In this document: piece by piece, positions 1-6,119 of the stretch
Layout: the number at the start of each line of letters is the position of its first letter
Position numbering within the stretch: the stretch's first letter is position 1
Origin: an uncultured Anaerolineaceae bacterium
GTDB taxonomy: Bacteria; Chloroflexota; Anaerolineae; Anaerolineales; Anaerolineaceae
Direction: 5' to 3'
Assembly: GCA_937897615.1 (NCBI GenBank)
Contig: CALCNO010000131.1
Location: 1-20,966 of the forward strand
Length of the DNA: 20,966 bases
Notes under the pieces: model-generated
What the model saw: the letters and a program-made list of their open reading frames with translations, nothing else
The model's database searches: none
Told to the model about the DNA's origin: nothing
Made by a program: the position numbers and the translations under genes

Positions 1-163
1 GGATATCTATGCGGTAGGTTCGGCGTTCTTTGATAATTACGAGGCTACCAAAATGGACTTTACAGCCGATGTGGTCAGAGTGAAGGTGGACGGCCAATGG
101 CTGGATTTGGCCAAAACCGGCAGAAGAGCTTGCGACAACCCAAATTTATTGAGGATTAAGTGA
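1..163 (+). CDS. pncB: Nicotinate phosphoribosyltransferase, C-terminal fragment (5' end outside window)
   Basis: Only the last 53 codons are visible, read from position 2 to a TGA at 161-163. The peptide begins DIYAVGSAFF, continues DFTADVVRVKVDGQWLDLAK and ends TGRRACDNPNLLRIK. This pattern (D-x-Y-x-V-G-S, then DFTADVV, then K-x-GR) matches my memory of the C-terminal region of nicotinate phosphoribosyltransferases, which convert nicotinate and PRPP to nicotinate mononucleotide in the Preiss-Handler NAD salvage route. The following gene starts with a GTG that overlaps this stop (GTGA), so the two are probably translationally coupled. That gene looks like a nicotinamidase, which supports the call. 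The body of the protein with its catalytic residues is outside the window, so the name rests on a short tail plus context. Confidence 0.72.
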   Translation, partial: DIYAVGSAFFDNYEATKMDFTADVVRVKVDGQWLDLAKTGRRACDNPNLLRIK

Positions 164-876
164 GAATGGAAAACAAATTACTGCTAGAGGATGGTTATTT
201 GAAGTCACTTGGGCTTTGGCTGGATGCGCGGCCGCTTTATTCCTGGCAGTTTGAGAAGATTCGTCCAGAAAATGCCGCCATTTTGGTGGTGGATATGACC
301 AATGGTTTTTGCTGCGAGGGGGCGCTTGCCAGCCCGCGCGTCAAACGCCTTATTCCCCCGATTGTTGAGTTCCTCCAATCGGCCTGGGGCGCAGGTGTAC
401 GCCACATATTTTTGCTCAACGATGAACATGACGAAAACGCGGTGGAGTTCGGCGCATTTCCAGCACATTGCGTGGCCGGCACGCCGGAAGCCGAGCCTGT
501 GGCGGAGATCAAAACATTGCCTTTTTTTGAGAAGTTGAAGACCATCCCCAAGAATTCGCTGGCTGCTGAAATTAACACCAGTTTTTTGAAGGATGTTTCA
601 GCGCAGCAGGAAATCACCCACTTCTTCGTGGTTGGGAATTGCACCGACCTGTGCGTTTACCAGGCGGCGATGTTCTTGCGCCTGAGCGCCAATGCCTACC
701 AGATGCAGGATCGCCATGTGATCGTGCCAGGAAATTGCGCGGACACGTATGATTTTCCCGTAAGCGCAGCGACTCAAGCCGGTGCTATTGCACACCCCGG
801 AGATATGATCAACGCCATATTTTTGCAGCATATGGCGTTGAACGGTATTGAAGTGGTAAGGGAAGTGAAATTTTAG
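160..876 (+). CDS. Isochorismatase-family cysteine hydrolase, probable nicotinamidase
   Basis: The 238-residue protein has the layout of the isochorismatase/nicotinamidase superfamily. Asp45 lies in ILVVDMTNGF, Lys131 in TIPKNS, and the nucleophile Cys165 in GNCTDLCVYQA, giving the D-K-C triad. The FPAHCVAGTPEAE stretch (about 100-112) matches the P-x-HC-x-x-G-T segment of nicotinamidases. Predicted reaction: nicotinamide to nicotinate plus ammonia, feeding the upstream nicotinate phosphoribosyltransferase, in the cytoplasm. A GAGG ribosome-binding site at 151-154 is 5 nt from the GTG at 160 and 11 nt from an in-frame ATG at 166. I chose the GTG because spacing fits and it makes a 4-nt overlap with the upstream stop. 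Length is slightly above the usual ~180-215 because of an N-terminal extension of about 35 residues. Substrate could be another amide; the pathway link is inferred from the neighbour. Confidence 0.8.
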   Translation: MRMENKLLLEDGYLKSLGLWLDARPLYSWQFEKIRPENAAILVVDMTNGFCCEGALASPRVKRLIPPIVEFLQSAWGAGVRHIFLLNDEHDENAVEFGAFPAHCVAGTPEAEPVAEIKTLPFFEKLKTIPKNSLAAEINTSFLKDVSAQQEITHFFVVGNCTDLCVYQAAMFLRLSANAYQMQDRHVIVPGNCADTYDFPVSAATQAGAIAHPGDMINAIFLQHMALNGIEVVREVKF

Positions 877-881
877 CCGGG

Positions 882-1607
882 TTACCCCGCAACAGACCTG
901 ACCTGGCGAATCACGAGTACGACTTTGCCCATGATGCGCAGGCTCTTGGGGTCATCCACGAAGATCGGTCCCATATTGGGGTTGGCCGGCTGCAAGCGGA
1001 TGCGGTTGGCTTCTTTGTAGAAGTACTTGAGGGTGGTCTCATCTTTGTCATCCAGCCACACTGCCACCATTTCACCGTTGTTGGCGGTGACGGCTTTTTT
1101 CATCACCACAATATCCCCATCGTTGACCATGGCGTCGATCATTGAATCGCCGTCCACTTCCAGCGCAAACAATTCACTCACATCGCGGGTGGGCAGCAGG
1201 CTGCGGGCAATATCCACGCTGGTTTCGGGGTCGTAGTAGTCAAAGTCTGTAGTGGGCATGGGGATAGGTGCACTGGCGACGATGCGCCCTGCCACCGGGA
1301 TGGTCACCATGCTGGCCAGCGAGTTGGCAGCGCTGCGCACATTTTCCACCACTTTATGGGAAAGGTCCCCCAAAGGCGAAACAGATTTGAGCACGCGGAT
1401 GCTGCGCGAAATGCGTCCTTCGCGTTCGATATATCCCATTTCCTGCAACTGGTTAAGGTAATAGTCGATCAGGGAAGTGGATTTTACATCGATGCTGTCA
1501 CCGATCTGGCGGATCGAAGGGGGATAACCGTTCTCATTCTGGAAAGTGCTCAGAAATTCCATAATTTTGCGGTGTCGTTCACTTAACCCCGGATGTCGCT
1601 TTGCCAT
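882..1607 (-). CDS. lexA: LexA, SOS-response transcriptional repressor and autopeptidase
   Basis: The 241-residue protein has a LexA winged-helix DNA-binding domain at about 5-72 (YPPSIRQIGDSI, then a recognition-helix region, SLIDYYLNQLQEMGYIER). A peptidase S24 domain follows at about 103-235. The self-cleavage bond is Ala106-Gly107 in PVAGRIVAS. The nucleophile is Ser155 in VDGDSMIDA and the general base Lys194 in ETTLKYF. LexA represses DNA-damage genes and cleaves itself when bound to RecA filaments. The inter-domain linker is somewhat longer than in E. coli LexA (202 residues). The ATG at 1607 is preceded by a near-perfect AAGGAGG at 1612-1618, 4 nt away. It is convergent with the nicotinamidase-like gene with only 5 nt between stops and no visible terminator there. 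Its promoter carries its own SOS box (separate entry). Confidence 0.95.
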   Translation of the reverse strand: MAKRHPGLSERHRKIMEFLSTFQNENGYPPSIRQIGDSIDVKSTSLIDYYLNQLQEMGYIEREGRISRSIRVLKSVSPLGDLSHKVVENVRSAANSLASMVTIPVAGRIVASAPIPMPTTDFDYYDPETSVDIARSLLPTRDVSELFALEVDGDSMIDAMVNDGDIVVMKKAVTANNGEMVAVWLDDKDETTLKYFYKEANRIRLQPANPNMGPIFVDDPKSLRIMGKVVLVIRQVRSVAG

Positions 1608-1649
1608 ACTACCTCCTTGACCGCAAGATTATCGGTCATTTGTACTATC

Positions 1650-1678
1650 ATCATAACAGAACATTAGTTCTGTGTCAA
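1650..1678 (-). promoter_or_regulatory. lexA promoter (TTGACA-17-TATGAT)
   Basis: On the minus strand a perfect -35 TTGACA (1673-1678) and -10 TATGAT (1650-1655) are separated by exactly 17 nt. The transcription start would fall near 1643, giving a leader of about 36 nt to the lexA ATG with the AAGGAGG site inside it. The spacer is almost wholly made of the SOS palindrome, so bound LexA would block polymerase directly. Confidence 0.85.
1656..1673. promoter_or_regulatory. SOS box (LexA operator), GAAC-N4-GTTC type
   Basis: ACAGAAC-ATTA-GTTCTGT is a perfect 7-bp inverted repeat around a 4-nt centre. It contains GAAC-N4-GTTC, the core of the Bacillus-type LexA operator, and differs from the E. 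coli CTGT-N8-ACAG arrangement. It overlaps the lexA core promoter spacer, consistent with autorepression. It lies about 30 bp upstream of the possible promoter of the divergent lipoprotein gene, so it might also influence that unit. Confidence 0.88.
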
Positions 1679-1702
1679 GTGGCGCCTGTTGCTACTGAAC
1701 AC

Positions 1703-1731
1703 TTGGTAAAAAGAGCCGTTGGTGGTATGAA
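1703..1731 (+). promoter_or_regulatory. Possible promoter of the lipoprotein-DinB unit
   Basis: TTGGTA (1703-1708) and TATGAA (1726-1731) are 17 nt apart, each 4 of 6 to consensus, and sit 25 nt before the lipoprotein ATG. The match is modest. It is the best pair I can find in the 148-bp gap between lexA and this gene. Confidence 0.4.
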
Positions 1732-1755
1732 TGGGGAAAGGTGAAAGGAGCAGGA

Positions 1756-2892
1756 ATGAGAAAGACACCTTTTGTTGCTGTGATCGTGTTATTGTTTGTG
1801 AGTGTGGCTTGCAGCTTGACCGGTACCGGGCAGGCGACGCCCAAAGCAGCCAACCCCACCGAAGTGACTTTGCCGACAATTGCATCGGTGATTGAAACTG
1901 CGGCAGCCCTGCCAACAGCAGTGCCTCCCACCGCGACGGTTGCCCCTGTGCCTACTGCCGCTGGGGTATTGCTGGATTACACCAGTGCCGCCTATATGGA
2001 TGACCGCAGTACTCCGGCTTCACTGGTGCTCTCTTATGCCAATGCGATTAACCGCCACGAGTACCTGCGTGCTTATGCTTACTGGTCAGACCCTGCCACG
2101 TATCTGGGAACTTTGGACAACTTCTCTACCCTGTTTGCCAGTGTCAACGGTGTGCAGGTGGTTTTTGGCCAGATCACTAGTGAAGGTGCGGCGGGCAGCC
2201 TTTACTTTACAGTGCCCACTGTGCTCAGCTATGTGAAGAGCGGCACCACAGACCGTTACGCTGCCTGTTTCCTGCTACGCCTGCCCCAGCCAGGGAACTA
2301 CGGCGCTCCGCCCATCACGCCATTGCACATTGAGCGCGGGATCACTGAATTACTGCCTGCCGGCACCAGCGATGCTGATGGCCTAACCTCGGCTTGCAGC
2401 AGCCCGGACTACGCGGTGAGCGGCCTTCCCGGCAGTGCAGCGGCAGTTGAAACGCTGACTGATCTCAGCGCTGCCAATTATGTTGACAATCGCAGCGGCG
2501 CCGTAGAAGTAGTCAGCTCCCTGATCAATGCGATCAATCGCAAGGAATACGTGCGGGCCTATTCATACTGGGAAAACCCGGCAGTAACGCCGGGAGATTA
2601 CAACTCTTACGCTGCCGGGTTTGCCGATACGCAGTCGATCACGGCAACCTTTGGGCAGGTTACCTCTGATGCCGGCGCAGGCCAATGGCATTATCTGGTG
2701 CCGGTAGCGGAGGTGGTGCAAACCACCAGCGCCACCGTGAAAACGTATGTGGGGTGCTATACCCTGCACCTTGCTAACCCCGGTATGCAGGCAACCCTTC
2801 CATTTGCACCGCTTGCCATCACCCAGGGGCACTTTAGCCTAGTGCCCAACGGCAGTGACCTGCCATCACTTTTAACCACAGCTTGTAATTAA
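1756..2892 (+). CDS. Putative lipoprotein with an internal tandem domain duplication; function unknown
   Basis: I do not recognise a named family. Residues 1-19 form a lipoprotein signal peptide: RK near the N-terminus, hydrophobic PFVAVIVLLFVSV, then a lipobox ending at Cys19 (SVAC, with Ser at -3, which is less usual). A Pro/Thr/Ala-rich linker runs from about 20 to 72. Two homologous units follow, about 73-214 and 234-377. They share INRHEYLRAYAYW / INRKEYVRAYSYW, FGQITSEG / FGQVTSDA, and CFLLRLPQPG / CYTLHLANPG. Each unit has two cysteines 43 residues apart (171/214 and 334/377), suggesting one disulfide per unit. The helix with AINRxEYxRAYxYW recalls NTF2-like folds, which is only a guess. 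The start is the ATG at 1756 with AAAGGAG at 1744-1750. An in-frame GTG at 1741 has no such site. The protein should be anchored outside the cytoplasmic membrane. Its stop is 11 nt before the next ATG. Confidence 0.8.
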   Translation: MRKTPFVAVIVLLFVSVACSLTGTGQATPKAANPTEVTLPTIASVIETAAALPTAVPPTATVAPVPTAAGVLLDYTSAAYMDDRSTPASLVLSYANAINRHEYLRAYAYWSDPATYLGTLDNFSTLFASVNGVQVVFGQITSEGAAGSLYFTVPTVLSYVKSGTTDRYAACFLLRLPQPGNYGAPPITPLHIERGITELLPAGTSDADGLTSACSSPDYAVSGLPGSAAAVETLTDLSAANYVDNRSGAVEVVSSLINAINRKEYVRAYSYWENPAVTPGDYNSYAAGFADTQSITATFGQVTSDAGAGQWHYLVPVAEVVQTTSATVKTYVGCYTLHLANPGMQATLPFAPLAITQGHFSLVPNGSDLPSLLTTACN

Positions 2893-2903
2893 CAGGAGGC
2901 TTG

Positions 2904-3410
2904 ATGACTCATCCATTGGTATCTCAATTATTCTTTACGCGCGCCGAGTGGCTGCGCGGCCTGAAGGGCCTAACTGAAGAGGAAGGCGCCCGTCACTTTG
3001 GGCAGATGAATTGCATCAGCTGGGATGTGGGACATCTGGCCTGGCATGAGCAGCGTTACTGGTTACAGCGCGCCCAGGGGATCGTCCTCTTCCCGCAGTT
3101 GGTGACGGATTTTGCTTTTGGTGCCCCCATGAGCACCCCCAGCCTTAAAGAGATGCTGTCCATGTGGAGGAAAGTGACGAAGCAGTCCCTTGTGGCGCTG
3201 GAAGCCTTGGATACCGAAAAGATGGCGCAGGATTTGTTGAACAAGGGCAAACCAGTTGGGCAATCGTACGGTTCGGCCATGCAGCGCTTGATCTACCATT
3301 ACTGGTATCACATTGGTGAGATCCAGGCCATCCGTCAGATGCTGGGGCATCAAAAACTGCCCGTGTACGTGGGCAGCATCGAAAAACAAGCCCCCTATAC
3401 GCCCGAATAG
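2904..3410 (+). CDS. DinB-superfamily (DinB_2/YfiT-like) putative metal-dependent protein
   Basis: The 168-residue protein has the length and motif pattern of the DinB/YfiT four-helix-bundle superfamily. Candidate metal-binding histidines are His44 or His48 in VGHLAWHEQRYW, and His132 and His136 in IYHYWYHIGEIQ, the expected helix-2 and late-helix positions. Related proteins include thiol transferases and B. subtilis DinB; the substrate here cannot be predicted. The ATG at 2904 is 4 nt from AGGAGG (2894-2899). An upstream in-frame TTG at 2901 is too close to that site. The gene lies 11 nt after the lipoprotein stop, so the two are probably co-transcribed. It converges with the acetyltransferase gene with a 4-nt gap. 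The name DinB here means this superfamily, not DNA polymerase IV. Confidence 0.8.
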   Translation: MTHPLVSQLFFTRAEWLRGLKGLTEEEGARHFGQMNCISWDVGHLAWHEQRYWLQRAQGIVLFPQLVTDFAFGAPMSTPSLKEMLSMWRKVTKQSLVALEALDTEKMAQDLLNKGKPVGQSYGSAMQRLIYHYWYHIGEIQAIRQMLGHQKLPVYVGSIEKQAPYTPE

Positions 3411-3414
3411 AGAT

Positions 3415-3921
3415 TTATACGGGCAGGGATAACTGCCAGAAACCTACATCTAACCATTGACCAAACTTGTAGCCTGCTTCGTTGAAGTGGGCTACTTTTT
3501 TAAACCCCAACTTTTCATGAAGCCGCACGCTGGCAGGATTGGGCAGAGTGATCCCTCCCAGAACGATGTGGATGTCCAGCTTTCGGATTTCATCAAGCAA
3601 GGCTTGATAAAGAGTGCTGCCAAAACCCTTTCCGGTGAGGTTGCGCTCCAGATAGATACTGGTTTCCACGGTGTGGCGGTAGGCACTTCTGCTGCGCCAC
3701 TGGCCGGCATAGGCGTAAGCGATCACCCGTTTCTCAAGTTCCATCACCAGATACGGGTAACCCAATGAAAGGATATTCTGGATGCGTTTTTCGATCTCAC
3801 CGGCGCTTACAGCCTCTTCCTCAAACGTGATCACCGTTTCACGGATGTACGGATTGTAGATTGCCGCAATGGCGGGAGCATCCTTGAGAGAGACCGGACG
3901 GATCATGGGGGATACAGACAT
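3415..3921 (-). CDS. GNAT-family N-acetyltransferase, phosphinothricin/amino-acid acetyltransferase-like
   Basis: The 168-residue protein aligns by eye with the Pat/Bar/MnaT branch of GNAT enzymes. IYNPYIRETVITFEEE (21-36) is the typical N-terminal signature, ERNLTGKGFGSTL (92-103) the acetyl-CoA pyrophosphate loop, and NPASVRLHEKLGF (128-140) the conserved C-terminal helix. Predicted role: transfer of acetyl from acetyl-CoA to the amino group of an amino acid or an amino-acid analogue such as phosphinothricin or methionine sulfoximine. The ATG at 3921 has only a weak upstream site; Met6 is an alternative start. It stands alone, between the chaperone operon terminator upstream and the convergent DinB-like gene. 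It might be read partly by run-through from the chaperone operon. It does not look like the AblB/YodP acetyltransferase that partners lysine aminomutases. Confidence 0.85.
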   Translation of the reverse strand: MSVSPMIRPVSLKDAPAIAAIYNPYIRETVITFEEEAVSAGEIEKRIQNILSLGYPYLVMELEKRVIAYAYAGQWRSRSAYRHTVETSIYLERNLTGKGFGSTLYQALLDEIRKLDIHIVLGGITLPNPASVRLHEKLGFKKVAHFNEAGYKFGQWLDVGFWQLSLPV

Positions 3922-3942
3922 GTTTCAAGTATACCTGCGTTT

Positions 3943-3973
3943 AAAAACAGAGACTGGTCAGGCCAGCCTCTGT
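3943..3973 (-). terminator. Rho-independent terminator of the hrcA-prmA operon
   Basis: In minus-strand RNA the arms ACAGAGGCTGG and CCAGTCTCTGT form an 11-bp stem (one G-U pair) around a 5-nt loop, followed by a run of U. It starts 38 nt after the prmA stop, the right place to end the chaperone operon, and lies just before the GNAT gene. Confidence 0.75.
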
Positions 3974-4011
3974 GATAGTTCTATATTGGGAGCGAACCTG
4001 CGGGAAAGGGC

Positions 4012-4917
4012 TTAACGCTTCATTACCAGAGCTACCCAGTCTCCGCTGTGGCGTTCCTCAATATATTGCAGGCCTTTGGCTTCCGCTGCTTCACGGACAC
4101 TTTGCCCCTGCTCGGCCAGAATGCCTGCCAGGATGATAACGCCGCCGTCAGTAATTGTCTCTGCCATGCCGGCATCGAACAAACGGATAAGGATGGGGGC
4201 AAGAATATTCGCCAGCACCACCGGCGCCTGCCGGATGCTAAAGTCTCCGTGCAGAATTTCCGATACAGAACCGCGCCCGGCTTCGATGTTCTCTGCCACC
4301 TGGTTGTAAGCACTGGCTTCCAGCGTGGCGGTCACCGAATCGGCATCGATATCCACGGCCAGAGCATGGCGCGCGCCCAGTTTGAGCGCCGCAATGGAGA
4401 GAATGCCCGACCCGCAGCCGATGTCAATTACGTCCTGGCCTGCCTGCACATGATCTTCCAGTAACGCCAGGCACAACTGCGTAGAGGGGTGCGTGCCGGT
4501 GCCAAAGGCCATGCTGGGGTCGATCTTCACTGCCACCCGCGCCGGGTCTTTCTGCTCGATCCATGCCGGTAGAATGAGCAGGCGCTTGCCGATCTCAATG
4601 GGGCGGTAATGTTCCTTCCAGGCGCTCATCCAATTTTGATCGGCAATCTCGCGGTAGACGGGCTGCGGCAGTTCGCGGATGGTGTGCAAATGCCACAGGG
4701 CTTCTTCCAACTGGCGGCGTTTGCTTTCGAGCGTATCATCGGCATCCAGAAAGCCGTACACCTTCACCGGGCCTTCCGGTGTGCCTTCATCCTCAGCATT
4801 GCGGTATTTCACATTGCTCTCTACCACCACGCCGCCGGAGGCAAAGCGATCCAATACCTCGGCAACGGCTTCGGCCAACTCGCCGTCAACGGTGAGGGAA
4901 ACTTCCAACCACTTCAT
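4012..4917 (-). CDS. prmA: Ribosomal protein L11 methyltransferase
   Basis: The protein of 301 residues (from ATG 4917) has the PrmA layout. An N-terminal L11-recognition domain begins MKWLEVSLTVDGE. The class I SAM-methyltransferase domain shows FGTGTHPST (about 138-146), motif I DIGCGSG (165-171) and NILAPIL (237-243, the NPPY-like catalytic loop region). It should methylate L11 at several positions using S-adenosylmethionine. Two starts are possible. The ATG at 4917 is 1 nt after the dnaJ TGA and gives the family-typical MKW start. A GTG at 4926, overlapping dnaJ by 8 nt, adds three residues and has AAGAGG 6 nt upstream. Either way it is coupled to dnaJ, an order common in bacteria. It is the last gene of the operon. 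Confidence 0.93.
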   Translation of the reverse strand: MKWLEVSLTVDGELAEAVAEVLDRFASGGVVVESNVKYRNAEDEGTPEGPVKVYGFLDADDTLESKRRQLEEALWHLHTIRELPQPVYREIADQNWMSAWKEHYRPIEIGKRLLILPAWIEQKDPARVAVKIDPSMAFGTGTHPSTQLCLALLEDHVQAGQDVIDIGCGSGILSIAALKLGARHALAVDIDADSVTATLEASAYNQVAENIEAGRGSVSEILHGDFSIRQAPVVLANILAPILIRLFDAGMAETITDGGVIILAGILAEQGQSVREAAEAKGLQYIEERHSGDWVALVMKR

Positions 4918-4918
4918 C

Positions 4919-6034
4919 TCAGCCACCCAGCACCTCTTTCAGCAGATCCAAAAAGCTCTTTTCCTGAGGTTTGACTTCCGTGCCCAGCGTGGTGGCCAAT
5001 TGTTCCATCAACTTGCGCTGATCGGCGGTTAACTTGGTAGGCACTTCCACGTTGACGATCACTTTTTGATCGCCGCGGCCGGCAGAACGCAGGAAAGGGG
5101 TACCTTTGCCGCGCAGGGTAAAGATCTTGCCCGGCTGTGTACCGGAGGGGATGCTCAGTTTGCTTGGGCCATCCACCGTGGGCACTTCGATCTCGGCGCC
5201 GAGCACTGCCTGGGCAATGTTGATGTTCAAATCCAACAGGATGTCGGTGCCTTTGCGGCGGAAGAATTGATGCTGCTTCACCTTAATGTCCACGTACAGG
5301 TTACCGGTGGGGCCGCCGTTGATGCCGGGCTGTCCTTCGCCGGCCAGGCGGATTTGCGTGCCGCTGTCTACGCCGCCGGGGATAGGCACAGTTTTCTTCA
5401 CCGTTTTGCGCTCCAACCCGCGGCCTTTGCAGGTGTGGCATGGGGTGGTGACGATCTCACCGCGCCCGCCGCAGGTGGGGCAGGTGGTTACCTGAACCAT
5501 GGAGCCCAGAAAGGTCTGGCGCACTTGGCGCACTTCGCCGCGCCCGCCGCAGGTGGTGCATTTGGCGGGATTGGAGCCGGGTTCAGCCCCCTTGCCGTGG
5601 CAAGTGCTGCACACTTCGTCGCGGGTGATTTCAATTTCCTTTTCCACGCCGAAGATAGCTTCTTCAAAAGTGAGCACAGAGGTGTAACTCAGGTCTGCGC
5701 CGCGGCGCGGAGCATTCTGGCGCTGGCGGCTGCTGCCGGTGGCGAAACCAAAGAGTTCGCCAAATATGTCGGAGAAGTCCATGCTGCCCCAATCCGGTAC
5801 GCCCCCGCTGCCGTTAACGCCGGCATGCCCGAACTGGTCATAGGCGCGCCGCTTATCCGGGTCCGAGAGCACCGCGAAGGCCTCGTTAATCTCCTTGAAC
5901 TTTTCTTCGGCGTCGGGTTCCTTGTTGACATCCGGGTGGTATTTGCGTGCCAGGGTGCGGAACGCTGACTTTAACTCCTCGTTGGAGGCATTGCGTGAAA
6001 CACCCAGCACCTCGTAGTAATCTCTCTGGTTCAT
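4919..6034 (-). CDS. dnaJ: Chaperone protein DnaJ (Hsp40)
   Basis: The 371-residue protein is a type I DnaJ. The J-domain covers about 4-68 with the HPD motif at 33-35. A short G/F region is at about 90-100 (FGELFGFATG). The zinc-binding domain has four CxxCxGxG repeats: CSTCHGKG (142), CTTCGGRG (159), CPTCGGRG (185) and CHTCKGRG (199). C-terminal substrate-binding domains follow. It stimulates DnaK ATPase and delivers unfolded clients. I chose the ATG at 6034 (MNQRDYYEVLGV) because the J-domain starts there and AAGGAA lies 8 nt upstream. The reading frame is open for 18 more codons, but that extension is unlike the family and falls in the hairpin region between dnaK and dnaJ. It lies 85 nt after dnaK. 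Confidence 0.96.
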   Translation of the reverse strand: MNQRDYYEVLGVSRNASNEELKSAFRTLARKYHPDVNKEPDAEEKFKEINEAFAVLSDPDKRRAYDQFGHAGVNGSGGVPDWGSMDFSDIFGELFGFATGSSRQRQNAPRRGADLSYTSVLTFEEAIFGVEKEIEITRDEVCSTCHGKGAEPGSNPAKCTTCGGRGEVRQVRQTFLGSMVQVTTCPTCGGRGEIVTTPCHTCKGRGLERKTVKKTVPIPGGVDSGTQIRLAGEGQPGINGGPTGNLYVDIKVKQHQFFRRKGTDILLDLNINIAQAVLGAEIEVPTVDGPSKLSIPSGTQPGKIFTLRGKGTPFLRSAGRGDQKVIVNVEVPTKLTADQRKLMEQLATTLGTEVKPQEKSFLDLLKEVLGG

Positions 6035-6063
6035 CCGGTTCTTCCTTGTATTTTTTAGCATAC

Positions 6064-6096
6064 AGGGCGCTTTGGCCGGATTGACCAAAACGCCCT
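6064..6096 (-). other. Intergenic hairpin between dnaK and dnaJ
   Basis: The 85-nt gap contains a 12-bp inverted repeat (arms 6064-6075 and 6085-6096, 9-nt loop). In the operon's own RNA it pairs fully with one U-G wobble: AGGGCGTTTTGG with CCAAAGCGCCCT. In RNA from the opposite strand the same position is a C-A mismatch. No U-run follows on the operon strand, so it is not an intrinsic terminator in that sense. It could be an RNase-processing or stability element that adjusts dnaJ against dnaK. Confidence 0.55.
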
Positions 6097-6119
6097 ATTT
6101 TTTGCAAAGTTATCTTGCT

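Noticed and set aside
874..900. A terminator between the convergent nicotinamidase-like gene and lexA
   Set aside because: The stops are only 5 nt apart and the local GC-rich bases form at most a very short stem with no T-run on either strand.
2904..3410. DNA polymerase IV, suggested by the name DinB
   Set aside because: The 168-residue four-helix His-motif protein belongs to the DinB/YfiT superfamily; it has no polymerase motifs and is far too short.
3415..3921. The GNAT enzyme as the beta-lysine acetyltransferase (AblB/YodP) partner of KamA
   Set aside because: It is on the other strand more than 10 kb away and carries the phosphinothricin/amino-acid acetyltransferase signature (NPYIRETVITFEE), so it belongs to another branch.
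5066..5968. A 300-codon open frame on the plus strand opposite dnaJ
   Set aside because: It lies wholly antisense to a certain dnaJ, has Ala/Gly/His-rich composition typical of frame shadows in GC-rich DNA, and shows no family motif or ribosome-binding site.
6035..6088. An 18-residue N-terminal extension of DnaJ
   Set aside because: It runs through the intergenic hairpin and lacks a ribosome-binding site; the J-domain begins directly after the ATG at 6034, which has AAGGAA upstream.
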